A DNA stretch of 9,813 nucleotides from an uncultured Alphaproteobacteria bacterium (GCA_937868035.1 CALMLK010000221.1:1-9813), one strand, 5' to 3'; numbered from the stretch's first letter, positions 1 to 5,699 are shown. Numbers and translations are program-made. Notes: generated by a model from the letters alone, not told the origin.

Positions 1-1
1 C

Positions 2-307
2 TATCGCCTCCGTGCCCGCAACCGCGGCTTCCGTCAGTTCGGTGATGAGGTGCGCGTGATGTACGACACCGAGGCCAAGGCAGCGCTTGCCGTGCTGGAG
101 GGCGAACTGACCAAGTCGGAATGGATCGCGGGCAAGAAGCCCACGGCGGCCGACGTGGGTATCTACAGCGTCATCCGTTTCTGCCCGGATGCCAACGTCG
201 ACCTGAACCACTATCCCCACGTGTCGGCCTGGAAAAAGCGCATCGAGGCCATGCCCGGCTTTGCCACGCCCGAACAGCTTTTGCCCTTGGAGAGCCGTTT
301 GGTGTAA
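2..307 (+). CDS. Glutathione S-transferase family protein, C-terminal part (5' end outside window)
   Basis: The reading frame is open from the left edge and ends at TAA 305-307, giving 101 residues of a longer protein. The fragment is the all-helical C-terminal domain of a cytosolic GST. The stretch EWIAGKKPTAADVGIYSVI has the typical G-x-x-P-T-x-A-D helix-capping motif of GST helix 6, and the following YPHVSAWKKRIEAMPGF is the usual end of the fold. The glutathione-binding thioredoxin-like domain lies off the window, so neither the catalytic residue nor the GST class can be judged. A GTG at 50 could be read as a start, but the frame upstream is open and GST-like (RGFRQFGDEV), so it is internal. 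GSTs conjugate or reduce electrophiles with glutathione in the cytoplasm. The EEP gene begins 33 bp downstream on the same strand and may be co-transcribed. Confidence 0.9.
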   Translation, partial: YRLRARNRGFRQFGDEVRVMYDTEAKAALAVLEGELTKSEWIAGKKPTAADVGIYSVIRFCPDANVDLNHYPHVSAWKKRIEAMPGFATPEQLLPLESRLV

Positions 308-340
308 GACCATCCGGAATCGGGGGCCGATTTCAGGTGC

Positions 341-1381
341 GTGGCATTGAACAGCAAGAGTGACGATCTTTTCGCCGAAATTTCCGAGCTGGACCCTGAT
401 CTGGTTCTGGTGAAGCTGGAACCGGTCAAACCCCCGAAGAAGCGCAACCGCCACGTCGAGTGGAGCGGGGCGCTGATTGGGCTGGCGCTTGGCGTCATGG
501 CCGTGCTCGCGGGCCGCCTGGGACAGATCTGGCCCGCCTTCGACGTCTTCGCCCAGTTCACCATGCAGGCCTTCTTCATGACGGGCGCCTTCGTCTTCGC
601 CACCTTCCTTCCCAAGCGGAAGGCCTTTGCCGGCATGGTCCTGACCATCCTCATGTGCGTGGGTTACGGCGTGTGGGCACAATCCAGCGTCGGCGCCATC
701 GCCGCAGGCCCCTGGACGCTCAATCCCGGCGAAAAAGCCTTGCGCGTCGCCCATTTCAATCTCTTCTTCCGCAACCAGGATTTCGACGCGATGGAAGCCG
801 AAATCCGGCGGCTGGATGCCGATGTCATCACGCTGATCGAATTTACCGAAGAGAAGAAAGTGCTGCTGCCCCGCCTGCAGTCGCTCTATCCCTATCAGGT
901 GGATTGCGCGATGGAATGGAACTGCCACCTCGCCATCCTGTCCAAGTTCCCCCTGACGCAGCTGGAAGCGAAGGGCAACTGGGAAGGCCCGCCGATGATC
1001 AGCGCCCGCATGGAAGGCCCGCTGCAGGGCCTCACGGTCTATGGCGTGCACACCACGCGCTTCCCCCATTCCCGCGCCCAGCTGCATCAGGTTGATGCGC
1101 TGGTGCGCCACCTCGAATCCGCCTCCGGCAAGATGATCATGATGGGCGACTTCAACGCCACGCCGTTTTCGCGGGTGACGGGAATCGTGGAGCAGGGATT
1201 GGGCATGAACCGCCTGACCGAGCTGCCCACCTGGCCATCCGCAGTGGAATTGCCGCAACTCGCCATCGACCACATCTTTGCCACCCAGGGCATTCGTGTG
1301 TTGGCGAAGCAGCAGATCGGCAAGCCCTCCGGCTCTGACCACTATCCCATCGTGATGACGCTGGGCGTGGACGTGCAGTAA
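341..1381 (+). CDS. Membrane-anchored endonuclease/exonuclease/phosphatase (EEP) family protein, YafD-like
   Basis: This is a 346-aa protein. Residues about 41-58, 66-90 and 96-113 are hydrophobic and probably form two or three membrane segments, preceded by a charged N-terminus with KKRNR (33-37). The EEP domain spans about 134-343 and retains the metal-dependent hydrolase set: N140 (HFNLF), E167 (LIEF), H237 (VHTT), D270 and N272 (GDFNATP), D310-H311 (AIDHIF) and D333-H334 (SDHYP). The domain is therefore probably active, hydrolysing phosphodiester or phosphomonoester bonds. Whether its substrate is nucleic acid, lipid or something else cannot be read from sequence. The organisation resembles COG3021 (YafD) proteins. 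The catalytic part follows the last membrane segment and is likely periplasmic if the segment count is odd. The start is GTG at 341 with only a weak AGG at 335-337; TTG 347 is an alternative. Confidence 0.88.
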   Translation: MALNSKSDDLFAEISELDPDLVLVKLEPVKPPKKRNRHVEWSGALIGLALGVMAVLAGRLGQIWPAFDVFAQFTMQAFFMTGAFVFATFLPKRKAFAGMVLTILMCVGYGVWAQSSVGAIAAGPWTLNPGEKALRVAHFNLFFRNQDFDAMEAEIRRLDADVITLIEFTEEKKVLLPRLQSLYPYQVDCAMEWNCHLAILSKFPLTQLEAKGNWEGPPMISARMEGPLQGLTVYGVHTTRFPHSRAQLHQVDALVRHLESASGKMIMMGDFNATPFSRVTGIVEQGLGMNRLTELPTWPSAVELPQLAIDHIFATQGIRVLAKQQIGKPSGSDHYPIVMTLGVDVQ

Positions 1382-1646
1382 GGCCGTTCTTCCGCCTGTG
1401 GTGAACAAGCCGTCAAGGCAAGGTGGTGAACGCTTCTTGAATCCAGTGGCAAGCTATTGAATCGCATTGGATTCATTTTCCCTTCACCACGCACCCGCGT
1501 CGCCCGCTTCAAGTTTCCTTAAACACGCCGCTTAAGCCCGCGTTTTTGCGGGCACGGCAAAGTCATGGTCATGAGGCGCCACGGTGGGTGGCACTCGGCA
1601 GGATCCAAAAAAAACAGGGCCTGCGCGTCAAACAGAGGGACAGAAC
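1382..1646 (+). other. 265-bp gene-free stretch with nested inverted repeats upstream of the Sel1-like gene
   Basis: No convincing gene is seen here. The octamer GTGGTGAA occurs at 1398-1405 and 1423-1430, and its reverse complement TTCACCAC lies at 1483-1490. Inside that pair, TGAATCC (1438-1444) is complementary to GGATTCA (1469-1475). RNA from 1423 to 1490 could therefore fold as an 8-bp outer and 7-bp inner stem separated by a symmetric 7-nt internal loop. A separate GC hairpin follows at 1536-1553. The repeats could be a 5' leader structure, a small RNA, or direct and inverted protein-binding sites. I do not recognise a known riboswitch and cannot place a promoter with confidence. Confidence 0.4.
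1536..1553. repeat. GC-rich hairpin, GCCCGC / GCGGGC
   Basis: A perfect 6-bp stem closes a GTTTTT loop (plus strand). No run of T follows on the plus strand. Read on the minus strand the stem is followed by TTAAGC, so it is at best a weak terminator, and no minus-strand gene ends here. It could attenuate or punctuate plus-strand transcription between the EEP and Sel1-like genes. Confidence 0.35.
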
Positions 1647-1913
1647 ATGATTTGGGATTCAATCGAGACCGTCTTCACCAACGCCGTGCCGCATTCGGCT
1701 TCTGCCGAGGAATTGCTGGCCATGGGCCTCAAGTACTGCTTCGGCCGTGGCGTCGCGCAGAACTATGTGGAAGCCCACAAGTGGTTTAACCTTGCGGCTC
1801 TCAAAGGCAATGAGAACGCCAAGTCATACCGCTGCGAACTCGCCCGCGAAATGTCGGCCGGCGAAGTTGCCGAAGCCCAGCGCCAGGCCCGCGCCTGGAT
1901 GACCCTCCACTGA
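1647..1913 (+). CDS. Small Sel1-like repeat protein
   Basis: This is an 88-aa protein. Residues about 20-55 read as one Sel1-like (TPR-related) helical repeat: AEELLAMGLKYCFGRGV, then Q-N-Y-V-E-A-H-K-W-F-N-L-A-A, then KGNENAK. The remainder is a charged helix ending in RQARAWMTLH. Sel1 repeats mediate protein-protein contacts; the partner is unknown. There is no signal peptide or membrane segment, so it is probably cytoplasmic. ATG 1647 is chosen because GAGGGA (1635-1640) sits 6 nt upstream. A longer in-frame version from 1584 would add 21 low-complexity, basic residues (MGGTRQDPKK) and has no good ribosome-binding site. The gene is isolated: the repeat-rich gap lies upstream and a terminator hairpin starts 13 bp after the stop codon. 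Confidence 0.8.
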   Translation: MIWDSIETVFTNAVPHSASAEELLAMGLKYCFGRGVAQNYVEAHKWFNLAALKGNENAKSYRCELAREMSAGEVAEAQRQARAWMTLH

Positions 1914-1926
1914 TCTCCAAAATAAA

Positions 1927-1953
1927 AAGCCCGCGAGAAATATCCGCGGGCTT
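1927..1953 (-). terminator. Rho-independent terminator between convergent genes
   Basis: AAGCCCGCG (1927-1935) and CGCGGGCTT (1945-1953) form a perfect 9-bp stem with a 9-nt loop. Read on the minus strand it is followed by TTTATT, so the stem end plus this tract gives a run of T typical of an intrinsic terminator for the minus-strand gene ending at 1977. On the plus strand only the two T of the stem follow, so ending of the Sel1-like transcript (stop at 1913) is plausible but weaker. Confidence 0.8.
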
Positions 1954-1976
1954 GCAGGGGATGGGGCAGGGATGCC

Positions 1977-2264
1977 TCAGTAATCGATGAAGTTCGGGTC
2001 TTCCTGGATTTCATTGCCCGACTGGAACACCCGGCGCTGGCTGTCCAGCTCCGCGTTCTCATGGTTCTTGCGGTAGACCTCGGTTTCCAGCACATCCGTG
2101 GTGACGCTCACCTGGCCACGTTCGGAGCCAAAGGCCGGAACGCTGTCGACCTCCGACGAATAGCCCGTGCCCATGGGAATGAAGTTCTCATAGGCAGCAG
2201 CCGGCACGGCAGCAAAACCTGCCAGAACAGCCAACACCAAACCCGACTTTACAAACGTGCGCAT
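1977..2264 (-). CDS. Small secreted protein of unknown function
   Basis: This is a 95-aa protein that I do not recognise as a named family. Residues 1-24 are a clear Sec signal peptide: basic start (MRTFVK), hydrophobic core (GLVLAVLAGFAAV), and P-A-A-A before YENF, so cleavage after residue 24 is likely. The mature part, about 71 residues, is polar and acidic (VSVTTDVLETEVYRKNHENAE), ends in EDPNFIDY, and contains no cysteine. It is probably a small periplasmic protein. The start at 2264 is supported by GAGGAG (complement of 2272-2277) 7 nt upstream. The open frame continues to 2375, but that extension would bury the signal peptide and overlap the neighbouring gene. It lies 88 bp downstream of the iron-binding protein gene on the same strand and ends just before a strong terminator. 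Confidence 0.82.
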   Translation of the reverse strand: MRTFVKSGLVLAVLAGFAAVPAAAYENFIPMGTGYSSEVDSVPAFGSERGQVSVTTDVLETEVYRKNHENAELDSQRRVFQSGNEIQEDPNFIDY

Positions 2265-2352
2265 GATGGCACTCCTCAAGCACTGTTTCGCACGATCTTG
2301 CCCGCCATGCCAGAAGATTTGGTTAACCCTGCCAGAGAGGGTGCAGCCGTGC

Positions 2353-3378
2353 TCAATCGTTGAAATGAACCTCATTGATCAACTTTGCCGCGGCTTTTTG
2401 GTTCCGCGCCACATCCAGCAGGTTCACGCTGCCGGGCTGGAAGCTGCCCCAGCCAGCTACGATGTCCGACGGCTTGATGGCGGGATTCACCGGATATTCG
2501 AAGTTCTGGCTGGCGTAGAGCGCCTGTGATTCGTCGCTCGCCAGGAATTCCATCAGCTTGAGCGCGTTGTCCCGGTCGGGAGCATGCTTCGCCATCAGCA
2601 TGCCAGAGATGTTCACGTGGGTACCCATCTCTGGCGAGGAGGGGAAGATGATGCGCGATGCGGCAGCCCATTCCTTCTGTTCGGGCTCTTTCTCGTTGGT
2701 CATCATCAGGCCCATGTAATAGGTATTGGCGATCGCGAGGTCGCATTCGCCCGCGGCAACGCTCCGCGCCTGCGCGCGGTCATTGCCGTTGGGCTTGACG
2801 GCGAGGTTGGCCTTCACCCCTTCCAGCCACGTCTTGGTGGCGGCTTCACCGCGCTCAGCGATCATCGCGGCCACGAGGCCCAGATTGTAGGGGTGGTCGC
2901 CGGGCCGCGTGCACAGCTTGCCCTTCCATTTGGGATCCGCCAGTTCTTCATAGGAAATCGCATCCTGCTTCACCCGCTCGCGGGAGGCATAGACAACACG
3001 GGCGCGCATGGTGAGGCCGAACCACTGGTTTGCCGGATCCCGCAACGCCGCCGGCACCTTGCTGGTGATCAGATCAGAGGTCACGGCCTGCGCCAGGCCC
3101 TTGTCGGCTGCTTCCACCAGGCGGCCGACGTCTGCGGTCAGGAGCACGTCCACCGGGCTCAATTCGCCTTCCTGCTCCATGCGCTCGATGAGGCCCTTCT
3201 CGGCGAAGACCATCTTCACCTCAATCCCCGTCTTCTCCTGGAAGGCCTTGAACAAGGGCTCAACCAATTGCGGCTGCCGGTACGAATAGACATTCACCAC
3301 GCCTTCCGCGTTCGCGATGGAAGAGGCGAGGGCGGCATTGCAAAGCGCGAGAATGGAAAAGGCGAGGGTCCTGAACAT
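2353..3378 (-). CDS. Fe(3+) ABC transporter periplasmic substrate-binding protein (FbpA/FutA/AfuA type)
   Basis: This is a 341-aa secreted protein of the ferric-iron-binding class, which carries Fe(3+) through the periplasm to an ABC permease. The signal peptide is residues 1-24 (MFRTLAFSILALCNAALASS, then IANA before EGVV). The mature start VVNVYSYRQPQLVEPLF, the motif WKGKLCTRPGDHPYNLGLVA (151-170), and the paired tyrosines Y220-Y221 in IANTYYMGLM match family positions; the double tyrosine normally ligates iron. The start is taken at 3378 because GGAG (complement of 3388-3391) lies 9 nt upstream. ATG 3387 directly abuts that GGAG and would add MTP; the frame also opens further out at 3438. 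No permease or ATPase gene lies beside it, so it must work with a transporter encoded elsewhere. An ICE-like site lies upstream at 3463-3479. Confidence 0.92.
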   Translation of the reverse strand: MFRTLAFSILALCNAALASSIANAEGVVNVYSYRQPQLVEPLFKAFQEKTGIEVKMVFAEKGLIERMEQEGELSPVDVLLTADVGRLVEAADKGLAQAVTSDLITSKVPAALRDPANQWFGLTMRARVVYASRERVKQDAISYEELADPKWKGKLCTRPGDHPYNLGLVAAMIAERGEAATKTWLEGVKANLAVKPNGNDRAQARSVAAGECDLAIANTYYMGLMMTNEKEPEQKEWAAASRIIFPSSPEMGTHVNISGMLMAKHAPDRDNALKLMEFLASDESQALYASQNFEYPVNPAIKPSDIVAGWGSFQPGSVNLLDVARNQKAAAKLINEVHFND

Positions 3379-3462
3379 GGGGGTCATCTCCGCAAAGTGT
3401 TGCGGGCACTCCATGAACGGTGAATCAGTTTCTGTCAATAAGTCCGAGTAAAATAGTCGGCA

Positions 3463-3479
3463 TTTAGAAACACTCTAGA
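3463..3479 (-). promoter_or_regulatory. Candidate Irr-binding ICE-like box upstream of the iron-binding protein gene
   Basis: The plus-strand sequence TTTAGAAACACTCTAGA is an imperfect inverted repeat. It matches 12 of 14 half-site bases of the ICE-box pattern as I remember it from Rhizobiales (TTTAGAA, three bases, TTCTAAA): the left half is perfect and the right half is CTCTAGA. It lies 85 bp before the chosen start codon of the minus-strand ferric-binding protein gene. Irr is a haem-responsive Fur-family regulator acting under iron limitation. The assignment rests on one site and a remembered consensus. Confidence 0.4.
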
Positions 3480-3516
3480 ATGGCCCCTTTTTCGGGGACG
3501 CCCGTGCTGTGCGGAC

Positions 3517-3557
3517 GATTGTCGCGCAGTTGCGATGAAGCGCTTGCGCACACAATC
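3517..3557. repeat. 41-nt nested hairpin upstream of tRNA-Ser
   Basis: GATTGT (3517-3522) pairs with ACAATC (3552-3557), GCGCA (3524-3528) with TGCGC (3545-3549), and GCG (3532-3534) with CGC (3541-3543). Together they form a 14-bp interrupted stem-loop ending 25 bp before the tRNA. No T-run follows on either strand, so it is not a standard terminator. It may overlap the tRNA promoter or separate the two divergent transcripts. Confidence 0.35.
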
Positions 3558-3582
3558 AAATCACGGCAAAAGCCCGCGCACC

Positions 3583-3674
3583 GGAGACGTGGCCGAGTGG
3601 CTGAAGGCAACGGTTTGCTAAATCGTCATACGCTGTAAGGCGTATCGAGGGTTCGAATCCCTCCGTCTCCGCCA
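3583..3674 (+). tRNA. tRNA-Ser (anticodon GCU), CCA encoded
   Basis: The acceptor stem GGAGACG (3583-3589) pairs with CGTCTCC (3664-3670), followed by discriminator G3671 and encoded CCA 3672-3674. The D arm carries TGGCCGAGTGGCTGAAGGC. The anticodon stem ACGGT/ATCGT encloses the loop TTGCTAA with anticodon GCT at 3617-3619. The long variable arm (CATACGC ... GCGTATC region) marks a class II tRNA, and the T arm shows GAGGGTTCGAATCCCTC. The tRNA reads AGC/AGU serine codons. No integrase gene or att-like repeat of its 3' end is visible in the window, so there is no sign that it serves as an integration site here. Confidence 0.97.
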
Positions 3675-3678
3675 TCCC

Positions 3679-3963
3679 TCATTCCCCCGCGGACGTGCTG
3701 CATTGGCACGACTGGGCCTGGTGCAGGAAACGGGGCTCTTGCAGCGTGACGGCGGAGTCCATGCCGAATTTGATCGGCATCGTGGAGCCCGCGATCGAGA
3801 CAAGTGCTTCGATCACGTCCTCAAGCGCGACGTTGTCGTCGATATGCCGCCGGCGAATCTCGTCGGCGATCTTTTCCACTTCCAGCACAGCGCCGCATTC
3901 GCGGGTCTTCTGCACTTCGTTGGAGATGGTGGTGAGCATTTCATTGCTGAGGGTGATTTTCAT
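3679..3963 (-). CDS. Conserved-looking hypothetical protein, 94 aa
   Basis: I do not recognise this protein. From the chosen start it is 94 residues: MKITLSNEMLTTISNEVQK, then a predicted helical, acidic and basic stretch (EVEKIADEIRRRHIDDNVALEDVIEALVSIAG, about 29-60 by eye), then a less regular tail ending QSCQCSTSAGE. There is no signal peptide or membrane segment. ATG 3963 is favoured because GAGAGG (complement of 3969-3974) lies 5 nt upstream; the frame extends to 4029 without a comparable site. It ends 4 bp from the 3' end of the oppositely oriented tRNA-Ser gene. It is the downstream minus-strand neighbour of the ribbon-helix-helix gene, but 154 bp separate them, so a shared operon is uncertain. 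Coding is supported by the SD and sensible composition, though the C-terminal tail could be poorly conserved. Confidence 0.65.
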   Translation of the reverse strand: MKITLSNEMLTTISNEVQKTRECGAVLEVEKIADEIRRRHIDDNVALEDVIEALVSIAGSTMPIKFGMDSAVTLQEPRFLHQAQSCQCSTSAGE

Positions 3964-4117
3964 GGCGACCTCTCTGTATGTGGTCACCATGCGCCTATCG
4001 CGAAAAGAAGCAATCCGCACACTGATCAACGTGAGGTAATGGCCACTATGGTGCAGACGACGGACAGGGGGTGTTGTGTGACTTGGCCATCCATGACTAA
4101 CAGTCAGTCACGCAGAG

Positions 4118-4342
4118 TCAGGTGGTTTCGTCTGGAACAGGCGTATTGACGACACCATAGGTGTCCGAAGCACCACCGGCGTTGGCCAGTTTGAAACCCT
4201 CAGATGTCAACCCTCTGCGCAACAATTCCCGCACCGCCGAGGCTCGGCTCGGCATGCGCGTTTTGAATCGCCAGTTTTCGATGGCCTGCATTTCCTCGTC
4301 GTCGAGCATGATTTGCAGGCGGATAATACGGTCCCGCGCCAT
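4118..4342 (-). CDS. Ribbon-helix-helix DNA-binding protein
   Basis: This is a 74-aa protein. Residues 1-45 fit a ribbon-helix-helix (CopG/MetJ-like) fold: a short strand RIIRLQIML (5-13), a first helix DDEEMQAIENWRFKTR (14-29), the MPSRASAVRELLRRGL turn and second helix (30-45), and a polar tail (SEGFKLANAGGASDTYGVVN). The proteins bind DNA as dimers with the strand pair in the major groove; small chromosomal versions of this type are, to my recollection, frequent in Rhizobiales. The start at 4342 has a strong SD, GGAGGA (complement of 4348-4353), 5 nt away; the frame runs on to 4510 without support. A perfect 6-bp inverted repeat 54 bp upstream is a natural candidate for autoregulation. There is no toxin gene overlapping or abutting it, so it is more likely a stand-alone regulator than an antitoxin. 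Confidence 0.82.
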   Translation of the reverse strand: MARDRIIRLQIMLDDEEMQAIENWRFKTRMPSRASAVRELLRRGLTSEGFKLANAGGASDTYGVVNTPVPDETT

Positions 4343-4377
4343 GAAATTCCTCCAACGGGAAGGAAACGCCGCGACGC

Positions 4378-4412
4378 TACTCACAGTTCCATCTATGAGT
4401 AAAGTACTCACA
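4378..4412. promoter_or_regulatory. Operator-like cluster of TACTCA repeats upstream of the ribbon-helix-helix gene
   Basis: TACTCACA occurs at 4378-4385 and again at 4405-4412, 27 bp apart start to start. The second copy is half of a perfect palindrome, TGAGTAAAGTACTCA (4396-4410), with 6-bp arms and a 3-bp spacer. Short repeated half-sites in the promoter region of a ribbon-helix-helix gene are typical of autoregulatory operators of that family; direct binding is inferred, not shown. Confidence 0.45.
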
Positions 4413-4452
4413 CGCATCCCGGCTGCAGGCGCATGCACCTGTGATTGTGTCC

Positions 4453-4485
4453 GGTGCGAATTTATAACCGAAGGTTCATCGCACC
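4453..4485. repeat. Inverted repeat spanning the aminotransferase stop codon
   Basis: GGTGCGA (4453-4459) and TCGCACC (4479-4485) form a perfect 7-bp stem. Inside it AACC (4466-4469) pairs with GGTT (4473-4476). The aminotransferase stop codon (4476-4478, minus strand) lies inside. On the minus strand the inner hairpin is followed by ATAAATT, a weak T/A tract. It may help end the aminotransferase transcript, or it may be a protein-binding site. Confidence 0.35.
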
Positions 4486-5648
4486 TGTGTCGCGACAAGC
4501 CGCTCCACAAGTGGAGCCATCAGTTTCGCGTCCACATTGGCGAAGGCCAGGCGCAGGTAATCCTCCTGGCCCGGTCCGAACATGGAGCCGGGGAGACACA
4601 GGACATCGTACTCTTGCGCCAGACGCATGGCGACTGACTTCGAAGCCTCGCCACGGAACGGATGCCGGACATAGGCGAAGTAGGCCCCGCTGCTCAGCAG
4701 CTTGTAGGCAAGTCCTGTAGAACCAAAGGCGTCGCGGATGGCCGCCAGCCGCCCCGCCATCATCTCCAGCTTGCCGCGCTTCCAGTCGTTGAGTTCACGC
4801 AACGCATAGATCACGCCATGCTGTGTGATCTGCGGCGGACAGATGGTCATGCAATCCAGAACCTTCGCCGCTTCGAACAACAGCCCCGGGCCTGCCGTCA
4901 TCGCGCCAAGCCTGTAACCCGCCAGGGCATAGACCTTCGAGAAGCTGTAGAGCTGGATCAGCGTGTCCTGCCAATCCGCGCGCTGAAACAGGCCGTGGGC
5001 CGGCTCGGCATGGGGCCGGAAGTCCTTGTAGGTTTCATCGAGGATCAGCGCGATGCCGTGCGATTTGGCCAATTCGAAAAACCCGCTGATCACATCGGCG
5101 GGATAAATCGCTCCCGTGGGGTTGTTGGGCGTGCACAGCACGATGGCCTTGGTGCGCGGCCCGATCGCCGCTGCCGCATCTTCCACCGAGGGATGGCTGC
5201 GATTCTCGGCGAAGGCCGGTATCGTCTTCATTCCGATTCCCAGCATCGTCAGCCACATTTGGTGGTTGAAATAATAGGGCACCGGAATGATGACCTCATC
5301 TCCGGCGCGTGCCACCGCCATCACGGCCGCAGCGAAGGCCTGGTTGCATCCCGTCGTGATCGCCACATGATCGGCCGGAACCACCGCTCCATAGTCCGCA
5401 CCCAGATGAGCCGCATAGGCCGCACGCAAAGCTGCAAGGCCGTAGATGTCGGTGTAGCCGCCCGTCCCGGGCTCGCGGGCGATGCGGCCGAATTCCACCT
5501 GCAGCTCTTCCGCCGGGGGGTAGCTCGGCACCGCCTGGCACAGGTTGATGAGATCGCGGTTGCGCGGGCCTTGACGCACCCAGCTCATGGCTTCGGCGAT
5601 GGGCGGCGCTTCCACGCGCGCCACAAGTTCAGAGATGGGGTAAGTCAT
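4476..5648 (-). CDS. PLP-dependent class I/II aminotransferase
   Basis: This is a 390-aa fold-type I aminotransferase, full length for the family. The landmarks are in order: GGYTDIYG (63-70), TTGCNQAF (98-105), PVPYYFNHQMW (122-132), NNPTG (175-179, N176 near the cofactor ring), LDETYKDF (203-210, D204 contacts the PLP nitrogen and Y207 its hydroxyl), SFSKVYALAGYRLG (235-248, Schiff-base K238 and phosphate-binding R246) and YLRLAFAN (364-371, R366 for the substrate carboxylate). The catalytic set is complete, so the enzyme should be active in transferring an amino group between an amino acid and a 2-oxo acid; the specific substrate cannot be read from sequence. It is cytoplasmic. ATG 5648 has a weak AGG (complement of 5657-5659) 8 nt upstream. 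The gene is divergent from the Card1-like gene, with 51 bp between the starts. Confidence 0.93.
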   Translation of the reverse strand: MTYPISELVARVEAPPIAEAMSWVRQGPRNRDLINLCQAVPSYPPAEELQVEFGRIAREPGTGGYTDIYGLAALRAAYAAHLGADYGAVVPADHVAITTGCNQAFAAAVMAVARAGDEVIIPVPYYFNHQMWLTMLGIGMKTIPAFAENRSHPSVEDAAAAIGPRTKAIVLCTPNNPTGAIYPADVISGFFELAKSHGIALILDETYKDFRPHAEPAHGLFQRADWQDTLIQLYSFSKVYALAGYRLGAMTAGPGLLFEAAKVLDCMTICPPQITQHGVIYALRELNDWKRGKLEMMAGRLAAIRDAFGSTGLAYKLLSSGAYFAYVRHPFRGEASKSVAMRLAQEYDVLCLPGSMFGPGQEDYLRLAFANVDAKLMAPLVERLVATQVR

Positions 5649-5699
5649 TGTTGCAACCTGTCACTAGGAAATTGCCGTGATTTCGGGCATGAGTTTGCC

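Noticed and set aside
1519..1535. Possible CtrA box (two TTAA motifs)
   Set aside because: The spacer is 9 bases, not the 7 of the TTAA-N7-TTAA consensus.
2326..2342. Small hairpin ACCCT/AGGGT after the iron-binding protein gene as a terminator
   Set aside because: The stem is only 5 bp and the minus strand has just TT after it, too weak to call a terminator.
2584..3423. Plus-strand 279-codon open frame
   Set aside because: Histidine- and glycine-rich shadow of the ferric-binding protein gene on the other strand; no recognisable domain.
3421..3437. Possible RirA (IRO) site TGA...TCA upstream of the iron-binding gene
   Set aside because: The half-sites are 11 bases apart rather than 9.
3583..3674. 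tRNA-Ser as an integration site of a mobile element
   Set aside because: No integrase gene and no direct repeat of the tRNA 3' end were seen in the window; the neighbours look like ordinary chromosomal genes.
3618..3803. Minus-strand 61-codon open frame containing RRRDSNPRY
   Set aside because: The RDSNPRY string is the well-known artefact of translating the reverse strand of a tRNA T arm; this frame overlaps tRNA-Ser.
3679..4342. Toxin-antitoxin pair made of the ribbon-helix-helix gene and its downstream neighbour
   Set aside because: The genes are 154 bp apart, each has its own SD, and the neighbour does not resemble RelE/ParE or another toxin family.
4662..5699. Long plus-strand extension upstream of the Card1-like gene
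   Set aside because: It is antisense to the aminotransferase, which has a full catalytic motif set. The similarity and the first ATG place the real start at 5700.
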